Positions 1 through 11,603 of a stretch of 64,000 bases of DNA are shown here, in pieces (the first letter of the stretch is position 1; every line of letters begins with the position of its first letter). The notes under the pieces were generated by a model. It was not told the DNA's origin. It made no database searches and saw nothing but the letters and a program-made list of their open reading frames with translations. Source of the DNA: Owenia fusiformis (Eukaryota > Annelida > Polychaeta > Sabellida > Oweniidae). The stretch is taken from NCBI GenBank assembly GCA_903813345.2, contig CAIIXF020000005.1, positions 31,683,375 through 31,747,374 on the forward strand. Direction: 5' to 3'. The translations under genes and the position numbers were made by a program.

Positions 1-920
1 CGGCAATAGTCTGCTCTTGCATCTGTAAAAATTTCAAGTTGAACGGATAAGTGGTTTTCCTGGAATTTTGATGACAAGATTTGTTGAAAAATTCAAAATG
101 GCCGCCAAGTAGCTTACCCAGCATGCCCTAAACCTAATCAGATCTTGGCACTAGTCTGCTATTGCATGTGTAAAAATTTCAAGTTGAACAGGTTAGCGGT
201 TTCCTTGGAATTTTGATGACAAGAATTGATTTGTAGTCTCAAACTTTGAGAAACTTGGATAACATCATTTGTGACCTAGTTTAATGACTCGACCTTGAAA
301 ATGTCACTTTTTCAGACCTCAGTAGGTGTTTAGTAATTAAGCTGACCTAAATTTAAATCCAAAATATCAATTTAGAAAATCAACTTTTTTGACCTTTTCA
401 AGGTCACTGAAGGTGAATGAAAGGTCAAATGTGAAATCTAAGGTCAGATTTGAACTTCTGAGAACTTGTAGATGTTTTTAAAAAAAAAATTAGTCAATTT
501 AGAGCAAGTTGAAAAATTCAAAATGGCCGCCAAATTGAAAAATTCAAAATGGCCACCATGTAATTCAGCCAGCATACCCAAAACCTAATCAGATCTCGGC
601 AATAGTCTGCTCTTGCATCTGTAAAAATTTCAAGTTGAACGGATAAGTGGTTTTCCTGGAATTTTGATGACAAGATTTGTTGAAAAATTCAAAATGGCCA
701 CCACATAGTTTACCCAGCATGCCCTTAACCTAATCAGATCTTGGCACTAGTCTGCTCTTGCATCTGTAAAAATTTCAAGTTGAACAGGTAAGCAGTTATA
801 CTGGAAATTTGATGACAAGATTTGGTTTATGTGCCACCCGCACGCCCGCACGCTCGCACATCCGCACGCCCGCCCAACAGCACAAGACGACGACAATATA
901 GCACTTTTTCAAAGTGCGAT
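1..920 (-). mobile_element. Hairpin-headed GC-rich/tandem-repeat element, copy 1 (runs off the left edge)
   Basis: Read on the - strand, the element starts with a hairpin at 898-920 (arms of 10 bases, one mismatch, 3-base loop). It continues through the phrase ATATTGTCGTCGTC and a GC-rich, CpG-rich linker (about 831-890), then enters diverged direct repeats of roughly 145 bp that carry an AAATGGCCGCC core. A higher-order repeat is visible: bases 1-107 recur almost unchanged from 597. The same architecture and related monomers occur at 59581-60805 on the + strand. The plan (short hairpin, fixed sequence, minisatellite core) resembles non-autonomous Helitron/Helentron-like elements described in bivalves, but that assignment is an inference. 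No protein-coding part is seen. Confidence 0.6.
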
Positions 921-1958
921 AAAAATGTTTCATGTGTATCATATATCTAAATGGGCCACTTTTGATTCACAACACTCTTGGTTCATTTGAATCATGCATC
1001 AAGCAGGCTCCAGGTAACTGCTCCTTTATTCTTTGAAATCAAACAACAGTAATACTAGCACCAAATGGGATTTCAAAGTCAAAATGTCTGTCCTCACAAT
1101 CAATGATGATATTGACATCATCCAGTATATTAATTTATCCTAAAATAACAAACATTTCTAACAAATTGACATAATTTGAAAAATAATCTGTCTGAAGTTC
1201 TGTTTCTCAAGGCTGTAAATGGCAATATGATCATTTTCACTTATTATGTAAGCATTATTTAGCTTAAATCTATACCACGTTTGTTTACTACAAATTTTTA
1301 TCAAAATAAGCAATAAATTGACATTAATACAAAACAAACGAGGATTTGTTGTTCTTCTCACAGTTTTCCGAAAACCTCGAGGGGCTTTGGACCTATTACA
1401 GATGAATGATAAATAATTTGAAGGTAAGTGGGAAAAACATGACTAAAACATTAAGAGGATAACAAAGATCTTTATCTATAGGTAAATTACTAATCGAATT
1501 CTAACTTGTAAAACTAGTGACATAATCGTCCTTACCCCATGAACTCCTCTGAAAGATGAGAAACCCCCCTGATGAAACCTATCTTTGAGCCTGATATGAA
1601 TTTATAATGTTAAAGTAGGTAAATATTTTATAAATAAAAAGCCTCAAGTTGCACATAATGATGTTAATCTGCAATGATCGTGCATGTTTCTGACAGTTTA
1701 CCAAGATAAAGAGTGACACGTTCACCTGGTATCATCATTAATTGATGTATCGCAACATTAGCTTCCTTTGCTTCATCTTATAGATATCTCATTCAACACA
1801 TGGCAATATAGGAAATACTACAGGTTAATCTGTATTCAACCTGATGAATTTGCGGTAATAGGCCGTGGAGGGAGGGGGATTGAGCTAACAACCTTCTCCT
1901 TCAGGAGACAATGGGATATTTGATGTAACTATGTAATGATAGCATCACATGGTCCCAT

Positions 1959-2560
1959 ATGAATCAAACAACTAACATTTACATACATTTGCAATTGCGC
2001 AAAGATGCACATACATATACACTACTCCCTCCCCCATATGCTATAGTGAAACTCGTGAATCAGACACTCACACATCGAAAAAACCAAGCAGAGAACATCT
2101 TGGATGATGTTTTGATAAAAAATATGTACTGGAAAGTGAGGCTAAAATACACAAGAGAGGTAACCCAGATGTCTGATGAAAAAATGACTGAGAAACTCAA
2201 CATCACAGCCAACACAGCCGACATTGTTTTAAATAAAACTAATCTATGCTATGATAAGGTAAACAGAGGAAGTACTCATTCTCCATCTTAACTTGTCGAG
2301 GTTGTACACAAGAAAGGTAATCCGGTTATTATACCTGATGACCTTGAAATCTCATTTCATAACCATATACTGAAATAACTTAAACAAGCCAAGATGTTCA
2401 AGACTGATAAATTCCCAAATAGAGTGTGTGAGAATTTTTCAGTGTTAGGAGAATGTGAATCATTAGATGGGCTTTTTGCCTTCAATTCGATTTCAATGTG
2501 GGAAGAGCACCGAAGTGATCACTCTTAATGTGGAACAGAAAAAGCATAATGGTAACAAGA
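1959..2560 (+). pseudogene. Unidentified coding-like remnant
   Basis: The + strand reads open from 1959 to the stop at 2291. Its middle (about 2047-2259) looks like real protein, with a lysine- and glutamate-rich helical character including the phrase NILDDVLIKNMYW. That part is bounded by a possible acceptor (CTATAG, ending 2046) and a possible donor (AAG then GTAAAC at 2260). Further peptide-like sequence continues in another frame to about 2560, interrupted by stops, with a phrase GNPVIIPDDLEISFHNH. I do not recognise the family. It may be a decayed gene, a captured exon or a transposon remnant, and it may simply be chance. Confidence 0.25.
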
Positions 2561-3916
2561 AATGTGTAAGCCTTTTCTATTGTATTCGAGCCAAAATGAA
2601 ACTGTTAAATGAACAACAGTTAAAATTACATGTTTTATAGATGGTCCTAATGGACTAGGACTGCGTTCCAATTTCCAAACTTATTGAGCATATCTGTATT
2701 TAACATTTTACCTGATTATACTGTATGCCAGTATTTAATATAAAGTATAGAAATAAAGTAACCTTAAAAAGTGCTGTAAGGTGGCATACAAGACGGAATC
2801 AAGAAGCATACTTTCTATCACTTTTTTCATCATTCTTCCCTACCAAGGTAGATATACCAGACCTCCAATGGATATGTATAGTGGGCAAATAAAATATAAC
2901 TCCATTCTGAATCCCATATTTAAGCTTATTTTCAATAATCTCAGAATGTCATAGTTTTGACACTTTTTAAACCACTACATCATTTTCAACTAAACCTCCC
3001 CCTGGCCATTTTACTCTTGTTGACTACGTTATTTTATTTAGTTATTCTTGTGGGATTGTTACAAAAAGATCAATCTGACCAAACATCAGTCTATCTCTCT
3101 ATCAATCACCATGAAAAATGACATCATCTTCCTTCTAAAGTCAAATTAAAAACACAGACTTGATACCAAAGTGTCCCCAGCCACATAGATTCATGACTGT
3201 ACCCGAAATGTATATGAGAGGGGGAGATATAGAACAAGAATAACAATAGGTAGATTATAACGTTATTGGAAACTGTAGAGTTTGAGATCTTCAGAATCAG
3301 TTCATAAATTATTTCCTTTGCTAAACTAGGCCAGTTTCTGGACCAAATGGAAAAGTCATTGTGATACATATCAGTTATCACAGATACCAACAAGCTAATC
3401 CCCTATTCTGGGTCACATGAGTTTCAGGTGAAAGTCTCATGAATTCAACTTCAGAGAAAATCAAAGTATTTCTAATACATTATACAAACTTAGCGCTTAA
3501 CTTTAAATAAATACATAATAAGAACAATCAAAACAATTTGAGGTTAACGACTAGAAAAGTGCAGCAAGCTGTCAAGTTTCAATATATAATGTCAAATCCT
3601 ATATGTCCCTATAAATTGAGTTCAAGTGAAAATCTGGCATTATCACAAATGTGTTAAATCAACATTCAGTATTATAAAACTTAGCTGGCCTTGATACGCA
3701 TCCATGCATTGATATAACATGAACTTAAAACTGCTTATTAAATGCTTATTAGGTAACTGTTCTACTTTTTTATTCCAATGTCTGGACAAATGTCTGTCTG
3801 GGTGATGAACAAAGCAAAAATATTTTTTGATACAAGGCCCTTAATTCCAGATGATTCAGTTAACTTTAGTTTGTGAACATAGGCAAAGTAACCCATATAC
3901 CACCATAGCCAGATGC

Positions 3917-4216
3917 AGTCTTGCTTCAAGACCCCAATCCAGTTCGTTTTTTCGATGTTCGTTTTTTTGCTGTATCGGCAATCATTTTTTGAAGTTGTTC
4001 TACAGAAACATTTTTGCTTGACAATAATCAAGGAAAATGCGTATTTGCATGGCATATTCTGTCACACAAAAAACTGGCATGACTTCAAATTTTCCAGAAA
4101 TTCGTGACAAATACGCAAATTGCGGGACAGTTGGACAGCCTGCCAATCCCTGCTTCAACAACAGGCCTAGTGATGAAACAGATAAGGAGGTGTCCATGGT
4201 CTGGAAGCAAGACTAA
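3917..4216. mobile_element. Short TIR element (AGTCTTGCTTC termini)
   Basis: The stretch begins with AGTCTTGCTTCAAGACC and ends with the inverted counterpart GGTCTGGAAGCAAGACT, about 300 bp apart, with no credible transposase between. The right end matches sequence near 27370-27395 (GTCCATGG, then a short variable part, then AAGCAAGACTA). The TIR also matches the foldback element at 42830-42985, so three relatives lie in this window. Open frames inside it on both strands appear to be by-products of the repeat. Confidence 0.5.
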
Positions 4217-4498
4217 GCCCGATGCTATCATGCTACAAAACCCATACTCTTTATCTATAAAATTAGCATAATTTCAATCTAAGTTTCCAGACCCTATCTT
4301 AGTGATGCTGATAATGAGACTTGAAAGGGAAGATGACCTAGTTCATCATAATAGCATGATCCAGCCAATTATATAGGATTAATTACTAGTAATCAGATTA
4401 TATATGAATTTCTTTGGCAGCTAAGATTATATTTTGGCATATGGTAGTTTGGAGGCTCTGTTCCATAGCACTTTCTCTCTTATGCATAACTATGCCAC

Positions 4499-4684
4499 AC
4501 TCCATAGCCAACTTTTGCCAAGGAGGTTCACTCCAGGGAGGTTCACTTGAGACAATTTTGGCCCAAAATTAGACAAAATCAGTTAGAAAGTGCTTAGAAT
4601 GGTGAAAAACTGCATGGTTGTAAAATAATTTTTGGCTGGGGGGGGGTCACTCGAACCCATCGAACCCCCCTGGCTATGGGCCAA
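4499..4684. mobile_element. CAGG...CCTG miniature TIR element, copy A
   Basis: The CCATAGCCA at the left end and TGGCTATGGGCCA at the right end are inverted copies. The interior has the family's shared text: TTCACT repeats, GACAATTTTGG, AGAATGGTGAAAAACTGCAT, a long G run and TCGAACCC. Copies of the same family lie at 18100-18290, 19342-19493, 22058-22263 and 39892-40052. The termini of this copy are worn, so a target-site duplication is not clear. Confidence 0.65.
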
Positions 4685-6649
4685 CATACTGCTACCTTTT
4701 CCGAGCTCTTTCTGTTAATGATCATGAAATAAGTGAAAGCACTAATAAATAAAACAGTTGAAATTTATAATAAGAGCAACACATGCATACCATGTACCAT
4801 AGAGTCTGTTCATCCTAAATTGGGATTACCATTCGTGCAAGAAAGCAAAGAAGCCTATTGATAACAGGAAATGTTAAAGTTATATATCTGAGAAAGAGTT
4901 ACAGCATATAACATGATGCATCACATCCTAATATTCATCATCTGATATAATGCATCTCATAGAAAAGTAAGTCTAGCCCCCCCCCCTCCCTCTGCTACTT
5001 ATATGAAAACTTCTCACACTGGGAAGGTATGTAGTGGGGGAGGGGCACAAAGGGTTGTAGCTAGACTCATAAAGAGAAGTTTATGCCTTTATGAAAAAGA
5101 CTATAAAATAGCTTGGATGAGTGAAGATATATCCTGTACAAAAAAAATAAAAATATATACGAAATTAAAAAAAAAGAATGGCAGCATAGATGTGTCTCAG
5201 CGTTTTGAGACAACCATTTATTCTTTTGAATTGTTTGTCCCTCATGCATGGTTTGACAGTTTTTTAACTCCTTAAAAGAACCAGACCCGATAAATGCTTT
5301 TTATTATATAATACAGAACTGTGAACAATGCATGACATAAAAAAACATGTACTTAATGAACTTTCACTTTTTTATGTGAACAGAACTAATATGTCAGTCT
5401 ATTCATTAGGAATCACTAGTTTAATTCATATGCTTTGAAAGAAGGGATATGAGATGAATAACAAAATGGGAAGTTCCATGACTAGATAAAAGAAGTATCC
5501 AGTTAACTCATGATAGAAGCTGCATCTTGGATTTCCAAGGTATGAACTTTTCAGAAATGAAACAAAGCAAACTGGCAAGGTAGATGCTGAAGATGCAGCA
5601 TATAGTTCATATCCATAAGCTGTTATTTCTGGACAAGCTAATAATAACTGCAGGCTCCCTATAATATCAGAGATGGTAAATGTATGTTGCCAACTCTATC
5701 TGCATGTTTCTAAAGTGGCTGACTAGAACGAAACCCTTCCCAAGAGCTAATGCTTAATCTCTACTCTTAAGATGAAAAATAATTCATTGATTTAGCCTCT
5801 ATGAGAATTAATCTTCCTTCAAATCAGTACTTCATCACTTGTGGGGGTGGTGTGTGAAATGGGTGACGGGGGGGGGGGGGCTTACAGCTACACTTTGTCA
5901 TGTCAGAATATGTAGTCAGAAAATCAAGACAGTACGCTTTCTACCTAGTAGCATTCATATATCTTAACCCCTATACTGCACATTTAAAACCCCATATAAT
6001 AGGCCATATATGCTACATTTGAGACCAATCAGACCTTATCAGCAACAATACTGTAACATCTGTAATAGTGAGAGGATAAACTTGAGACTTGTCTGTTTGA
6101 TTCAGGGTAGACTAGGAACCACTGAGAAAAGTAATGAGAAGGCATCAACCACATACCTGTGCAAGCCCATTTATATATGTAATCTCCATTTTATTTGGCT
6201 TTTATGTTTTGTTAATTGATAATGCAATTATCTTCGAACCATATCTACAAAGGGAATAAAATCTGACACAATTAGCACAAATAAGTTGCAAATATATGGT
6301 TAAAATGTTTTTTTACGTGAATGCTTTTAGTTGAGTAAATAAGGACTGACAGAACTGGATCAAATATTGATAACATCATGCTAATAATACTCATGGAATC
6401 TAAACATTTCAAGGTTTTGGAAAAGGAGATGAAATCATTCTGATTTATCAGAGTCTCTATCTGAAACTTGTACAAAGGGTTAAAACAGGCTGTGGACCTC
6501 GCAATGAGATGACATGGATTTACACCGGTAACTTTAGAAATTCTCAGACAAAATCAACACTAAATAAATTTTTTACCATTTTTGCCACATATTTGTTGTT
6601 TTCTTTGTCTGATTAATTGCACGTTTGCTTAAATGAGATAGAATTAGTT

Positions 6650-6800
6650 TCTGAGAAACTGTCTTAGTGAACACCTTTCTCTTGTGAATACCTTTGTTTA
6701 GCGAACACCCCTTCAAGCCACATTTAAGATTGACTCCTGTATAAAATCCCCTCTGTGGCTCCGTGGATGTTCATTATATACAGGTTTCACTATATATTGA
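6650..6800. mobile_element. GTAAAACC-type miniature TIR element, diverged copy
   Basis: The left end reads GAAACTGTCTTAGTGAACACC. The right end, on the other strand, reads AGTGAAACCTGTATATAATG followed by AACATCC. These are imperfect inverted copies about 150 bp apart. Related elements at 18657-18837, 40482-40646 and 42397-42482 have the better-preserved terminus ACAGTAAAACCTG. Such termini resemble those of pogo/Tigger-like Tc1-mariner elements (inference). Confidence 0.45.
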
Positions 6801-9053
6801 AATAGAAACTTAGAAAATACACGTATCTTATAATTGGAGTGAAAATTGAGTGTTATAACATAACAGCTACATAAATGACATGACTGATGTTATTACAAAA
6901 TGATAATATGATGTAATATAAGCAGCCTTGTACATCAACTCTAAATGCCACATTTCTTATACTGGGGGCCAAAGGTTAAAAGTAATTAAATAGTTAATGA
7001 AGTAATAATTAGACCTAATGAAGTTCTCTTTTAAAGAGGTCAAATGTGACTCTTCCAAATGATAATATTTACACGAATCAGTTCCAGTTAAAACTACAAT
7101 AAAAAGTGTGACGACATAATAGTGAATATTAGCCAACATTACATTCCCTGAATAATATGTAATAGACACACTTGTAAATAGGGCTTGATTAGAGGGGGAA
7201 AAATAAATTGATGTCACACATATGTCAACACAGACCTTCTAATATTCCATCTGAGACATTACATAATAATATGGGCCAGAAAATAATCTTTAACTCCAAA
7301 TTGTTTAGTAGATAGATGTGAATTGAGTTCTTTGAGTCTTAGAATGGAAAAAACCATACTAAATCACTATTAGAAAACGTCCCCCTCTACTATTATCTTA
7401 CAATATTTCCCATCAATGACATTCTCGTCACCATGGCAACAGTAAAATAACAACATCATTTATTAGTAAGGTAAAGGCTTAGGCACATTATGCATGTACC
7501 ATCCAACCTGCAGATCAAGATAAATGTACTGCATCTTCTTAATTTAATATGATAACTTAGACTGCATCTGCCTCTCTAAAATTACATTGGTGTCTAATAA
7601 ATAGCCATCGAGTACAAGGTATTAATATATCATTTTCTGAGGAGAAAAAACAGTCTAGATATACACAGGTGTTCGGGAACACAAGTGTACAGACATGTTC
7701 GTTGATGTAACTGCATCTAACATATCCTGCATTGGTTCAGGAGCTCTCTTCCCATCATTCCCTAATCGAATCATGTGACCTAATCGAGCCAATAGAATAC
7801 AAAATGAGAGCATCTGGATTCTAATACCACAAATGCTTGTTGATTATTCCTGGAGATTGGTAATCAATGGTTGATCAATATATAGAGCTTTGTTTCCAGT
7901 AGAGTCTACAGTTATACTTAATTGTTGAAATCTACCTTGCAGATGCTACTTGAATCAAACTAATCTATTTATATATGCCTCATCTTTAACATGTCTTGTT
8001 CATTATTATAGTCTTATAATAATCAAAGTTGCGACACTTGTACTATTGATTTCATAACATGACTTAATACTCGACTTAATACTCAATATTCTCTTACTTA
8101 ACGTGAGGATTTTTAATATTTTTGTATTTGTCAGGTGGCAACAAGAAGATGGAAAAATCCCCCCAACCCAACTTTCAATCAAGGGATTACCCAAAGCTTC
8201 TTCAATATAAGTGGGGTGGTGAGAAATGTGAGGTAAAGCAATTGAGGGGTCTTGGAATGCTATGCCACGAATTGTATTGCCTTGGTTGAAGCAGCAAACA
8301 AGAGTATGACGAGAAACCAGAAGTGAAAAATCCCAGGATTCATAGATGAATCTATCACCATATAAAGATATGTACATTTTTACATAAAGATAGGTTTATC
8401 TAGGATTTCTGGGTTATTTCTTCCTCTTACAAAAAACCCAAAACACTAGAATAACTAGAAAATAGTAACTCCCGGTGTAACAAATTCCACCGAACAAAAC
8501 ATTTATTTCATTTTCAAGGTTTCTAGCTTAGACATTTGTTCTTTTTAATGCCCAAATCAAACAAGCCAACATGAACCAATTATAAGCAGTCAGAAGGTCA
8601 ATAACATATATAATTCTGTATCACATGAGTGGGTAAATCCCGGGGATAAATGTGCATGTGCATTACAAAATACTGCACTCACTTTAACTTTCTCTTATTT
8701 GCCAAAATCTTGTAACTAAGAATACAACAAATCATGAATTGAAGTTATGAAATTATTTTACCCTGATTGATAAAATTCCCTGTTTGGGATCAAACCAGGG
8801 GAATCGTGTGAGTTTGTTATTATGATTATGTGTTCTATCTAGAATATTATGTTTCCTTCAACAGAGGGGGGGGGGGGGCATGAGTCTTATGTACATGGGA
8901 TGTTAGCATTACAATGCCCCACAATCAATTAGCGAATCAGTCATCCACATGGTCACACACACAAATCCAAATTTCACTTACCTGAAGTTGTAGATATGTT
9001 AAATAGCTCCTTATATGGTATATGTAACATGCATATTTATACCTTGATTTGTT

Positions 9054-9064
9054 AAAAAGGATAT
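9054..9064 (-). other. Cav1: U12-type AT-AC 5' splice site
   Basis: Immediately after the codon fragment GAA TGG AA, the - strand reads ATATCCTTTTT. This matches the minor-spliceosome 5' splice-site consensus (A/G)TATCCTTT in its AT-AC form. No GT donor fits the reading frame here: protein similarity stops exactly after the tryptophan and the next codon would be the conserved lysine. Minor AT-AC introns are established in voltage-gated sodium and calcium channel alpha-subunit genes, which supports this reading. The matching branch point and AC acceptor lie outside the window. Confidence 0.8.
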
Positions 9065-9449
9065 TTCCATTCGACGACACTGATGCACAGTTTGCGTATA
9101 GGGTTTTTCAGTGAAAGACAGAACAATGCGCGGGGAGGCCTTGGGTTGGCATTAACCGGCCCGCGCACTTGTCTTTTATTCACGCGTCCTTTTCCACTCA
9201 TCGTTCCTGCTGCTCCTGCAGCTGCTAGTGCTGTACTCCACGCACTACTGAGGGGTGCGGCGTCTCTACGAGGGGGCCCAGGGGGCTGAGTAATAGGCCC
9301 ACCCTGGGAAAATGCCTGTTGTAAAGTCTGTGACTGTGAGGGTGTTTTATTTCCTTCACCTCCTGCTTGACTAGGACCTTGGTCACTGGCACTGCGATTA
9401 TATGCTTTGCTTGGACTGCTATTATATGGTTGCCTTTCATCATTTAATC
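9065..9449 (-). CDS. Cav1: Voltage-gated L-type calcium channel alpha-1 subunit (CaV1), N-terminal exon (partial gene)
   Basis: This 385-base exon encodes about 128 residues of a pore-forming CaV1 alpha-1 subunit, a plasma-membrane protein mediating voltage-dependent calcium entry. Its last third carries [17 protein letters not shown] then CISVVEWK. This is nearly the same as the stretch before segment IS1 in vertebrate CaV1.2 and CaV1.3. Upstream lies a low-complexity Ser/Gln/Pro/Gly part, then [10 protein letters not shown], which sits where vertebrates have their N-terminal calmodulin-binding (NSCaTE) region and keeps its Trp and an aliphatic residue at +4. The acceptor is TTGTATTTCAG (AG ends at 9450); the exon enters at phase 1 and leaves at phase 2 through an AT-AC donor. 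Local GC content is clearly above its surroundings. The exon lacks the start codon and all membrane segments: earlier coding lies right of 9449 and later coding lies left of base 1. Confidence 0.93.
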
Positions 9450-9981
9450 CTGAAATACAAGGATTATCTATTATATAATGAAATAAATTATGCTATACAA
9501 TTGTAAATACAAATCTGCTAAATAAAGACACATATCTTTTGAATGGTTGCTCATATAAGAGGTTTAAAATATTGCCTCAAAAGCCATGATCTGATTTTAA
9601 CCAATCATATTGGGGGATACAATGCACCGACTTGGCTTTCAATAAAAACATAATAACAAATAAGAAATCAGGAATTAAAATTCTTTCGAAAATAAATCCC
9701 TTTTTTATTTAATCCATTGTTTACATTTATAATGTTATAATATTGCATAAAAACCAGTGCTTTTACTTTTAACATATAAATAACTTAATAAAAACCAAAG
9801 TGTACTCAAGCGTAAGCTATTACACAGCTGATTGTATAGTGAACAGAATATTTATCATTATAATGATGATGATAGCAACAGTGTTATCAGCTGTGATTTC
9901 TTTAACTGTATAAATAATAGCATAGGGCCTTTAACAGAACAAAGTTAGCAATACCTTAATCAATTGTTGTAAACATGGATA

Positions 9982-9995
9982 CAATGACGTCATTG
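9982..9995. promoter_or_regulatory. Perfect CRE palindrome (CAATGACGTCATTG)
   Basis: A 14-base perfect palindrome centred on TGACGTCA, the full cAMP-response element bound by CREB/ATF-type bZIP proteins. It lies about 530 bases upstream of the CaV1 exon (in CaV1 orientation) and 1.6 kb upstream of the DCP1 start. Binding and target gene are inference; a second TGACGTCA occurs near 34569 within a repeat. Confidence 0.4.
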
Positions 9996-11580
9996 TCAGT
10001 GAATAATAAAATGAGGAATTCTTTAACTGTAAAGAAGTTTAAGTGTGACTTGATCTTGTAATATTTAAAGGGAAAATAAGAGGCAGCAAGCCGTCATGAT
10101 AAACCATGATATGTTTTGGGCTGATATCATTACTTGTTATTAGTGGCTATTTTCATGAACTCCTCACATGGCCCACATTAATTGTGAATAACTTATCAAA
10201 CACATGATTCAAATTCACAAGATAAAAAGATTTATCTTAGATAATTTCATCATTCGATAAGAATTGGATCCTTTTAGAGATTATATTTGGGATAGGAAAG
10301 AAAACATCTATTTGATCAACTGTTTACATTAATTACAATTCTGTTATACCTTACAACATACATGTATCTCATATTCAGATTTTGTTGTAGATATTGGATT
10401 TTGCTTTGGAATGTATATACATTATACATTTATAGAATTTTCATGGCATTTTTTACGTACAATGTTATATGGTTGTTGCATAGACCTAAAGGATATTAAA
10501 AATTAAAAACCAGGGTACCTTGATTGATACTATATGACTTACATGAATACTGGAATAAGAACAATATTAGTTTATGTAAATGGACATTTGCACTAATTTC
10601 TAGTGACTCAACCTTTAAGTTACTCCAAAATTAAAAAAATAATAACCTATAACATTGTATGTTCTAGATCTGTAATAAAGGTTGTGGTACACTGAGATTG
10701 TTCTCATTTTTTTTAAAAAGATAGAGTTTATAGTCACTAATTTAAAGCCACAAAATATGACTAAAATGGAAACACGGCAGTGCCTGATAGCAATAGGTTC
10801 GTGCTTGGTTACATTTCACATATGAAGCTGCTTAACCTCATTTATCAACGAGAAGATCACTATGCACTTACAGTAATGAGAAAAACAACAACTTTAGAGT
10901 AAATTACAATGTTTAATCTTGAAAAACCAATGTTGATACATTTCGCATTTGATTTTCTCCTGCCAGTGGCATATTCATACCGAATTACACGTTACATAGA
11001 TGTCAATAAAATGTAACATTACCTTGAGGAAAAGCCATGGTGAATATATTTTGTTGACCTGCTTAAATAAATCCTTGTAGAACTAAAGGTACTTTGATTT
11101 CTTATATTTATCAGTGTTCTTCATCATTTTATTTGAAACCAATCATCCGGGAACTGTCAAAATATCAGACATGAATAATTTTGTGTTTTAGATCTTGAGG
11201 TTCCTCACTGGTATTCCAACAAACATTTACTTTTGATTTAGTTTTAATCCATTTAAACACGATGTCCTTGTTATTTTCCACATTTTGCAAAGCCAAAGTT
11301 ACTTATTATACCGTAATTAGACACCATATTAGCGCTTATTTCACGCCTGTGAAGGTGAAAATTAGAAATATTATTCTTCAGTGACCCGCCACATAGAGGC
11401 TTCACTCTTATTATCATAATAATTTCATCAAGTGTTGCAGAGGGACTAAAATCACCGAATTTCGTATACTGTGAGTTAAAAGCGTGATTAACAAGCCTAC
11501 GTAAATTGTAATGTTATTTACCATGTGAATAGCACACAAAATTAATGTAAGTTGATCCTCATTCAGAAGTGAAGATTAAG

Positions 11581-11591
11581 TGCGCACGCAC
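11581..11591 (+). promoter_or_regulatory. DCP1: NRF-1-like motif at the DCP1 start
   Basis: TGCGCACGCAC, 13 bases before the start codon, is one base short of the (C/T)GCGCA(C/T)GCGC(A/G) consensus that is common at housekeeping promoters. It stands out in CpG-poor DNA. No TATA box is evident upstream. It may fall in the 5' UTR. Confidence 0.35.
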
Positions 11592-11603
11592 TCAAATTTG
11601 AAA

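Larger units (their letters stand above)
1..9064 (-). other. Cav1: CaV1 intron (partial), U12-type, downstream of the N-terminal exon
   Basis: Everything left of the CaV1 exon should be intron, because no later CaV1 exon (segment IS1 onward) could be found on the - strand down to base 1. Searches by eye for the IS1 and FPEDDSN-type sequences gave nothing convincing. The stretch holds the hairpin-headed element at the left edge, a coding-like remnant near 2 kb and several TIR elements, listed separately. It also has G/C homopolymer runs near 4640, 4978, 5868 and 8868. The remaining intervals (921-1958, 2561-3916, 4685-6649 and 6801-9064) show no gene. Confidence 0.6.
9450..11603. other. Spacer between the CaV1 exon and the DCP1 start
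   Basis: No coding exon was recognised on either strand. If the CaV1 first exon is here, this is a shared divergent promoter region; if it lies further right, the spacer is CaV1 intron 1 and the two genes overlap. The stretch is AT-rich with scattered TAAT and TTTA text. A perfect CRE palindrome lies at 9982-9995 and an NRF-1-like site just before the DCP1 start. Confidence 0.6.

Noticed and set aside
4000-4197. Minus-strand frame with EYAMQIRIFLDY, briefly considered as a channel segment
   Set aside because: It lies within a TIR element and does not align with any CaV1 segment.
6260-6300. CaV1 exon 3 candidate (- strand ICANCV resembling the IS1 FANCV motif)
   Set aside because: The flanking translation does not match IS1, and there is no AC acceptor or branch point in place.
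9083-9443. Open frames on + (9083-9289) and in another - frame (9225-9443)
   Set aside because: They are shadows of the CaV1 exon, whose - strand frame alone shows channel homology and fitting splice sites.
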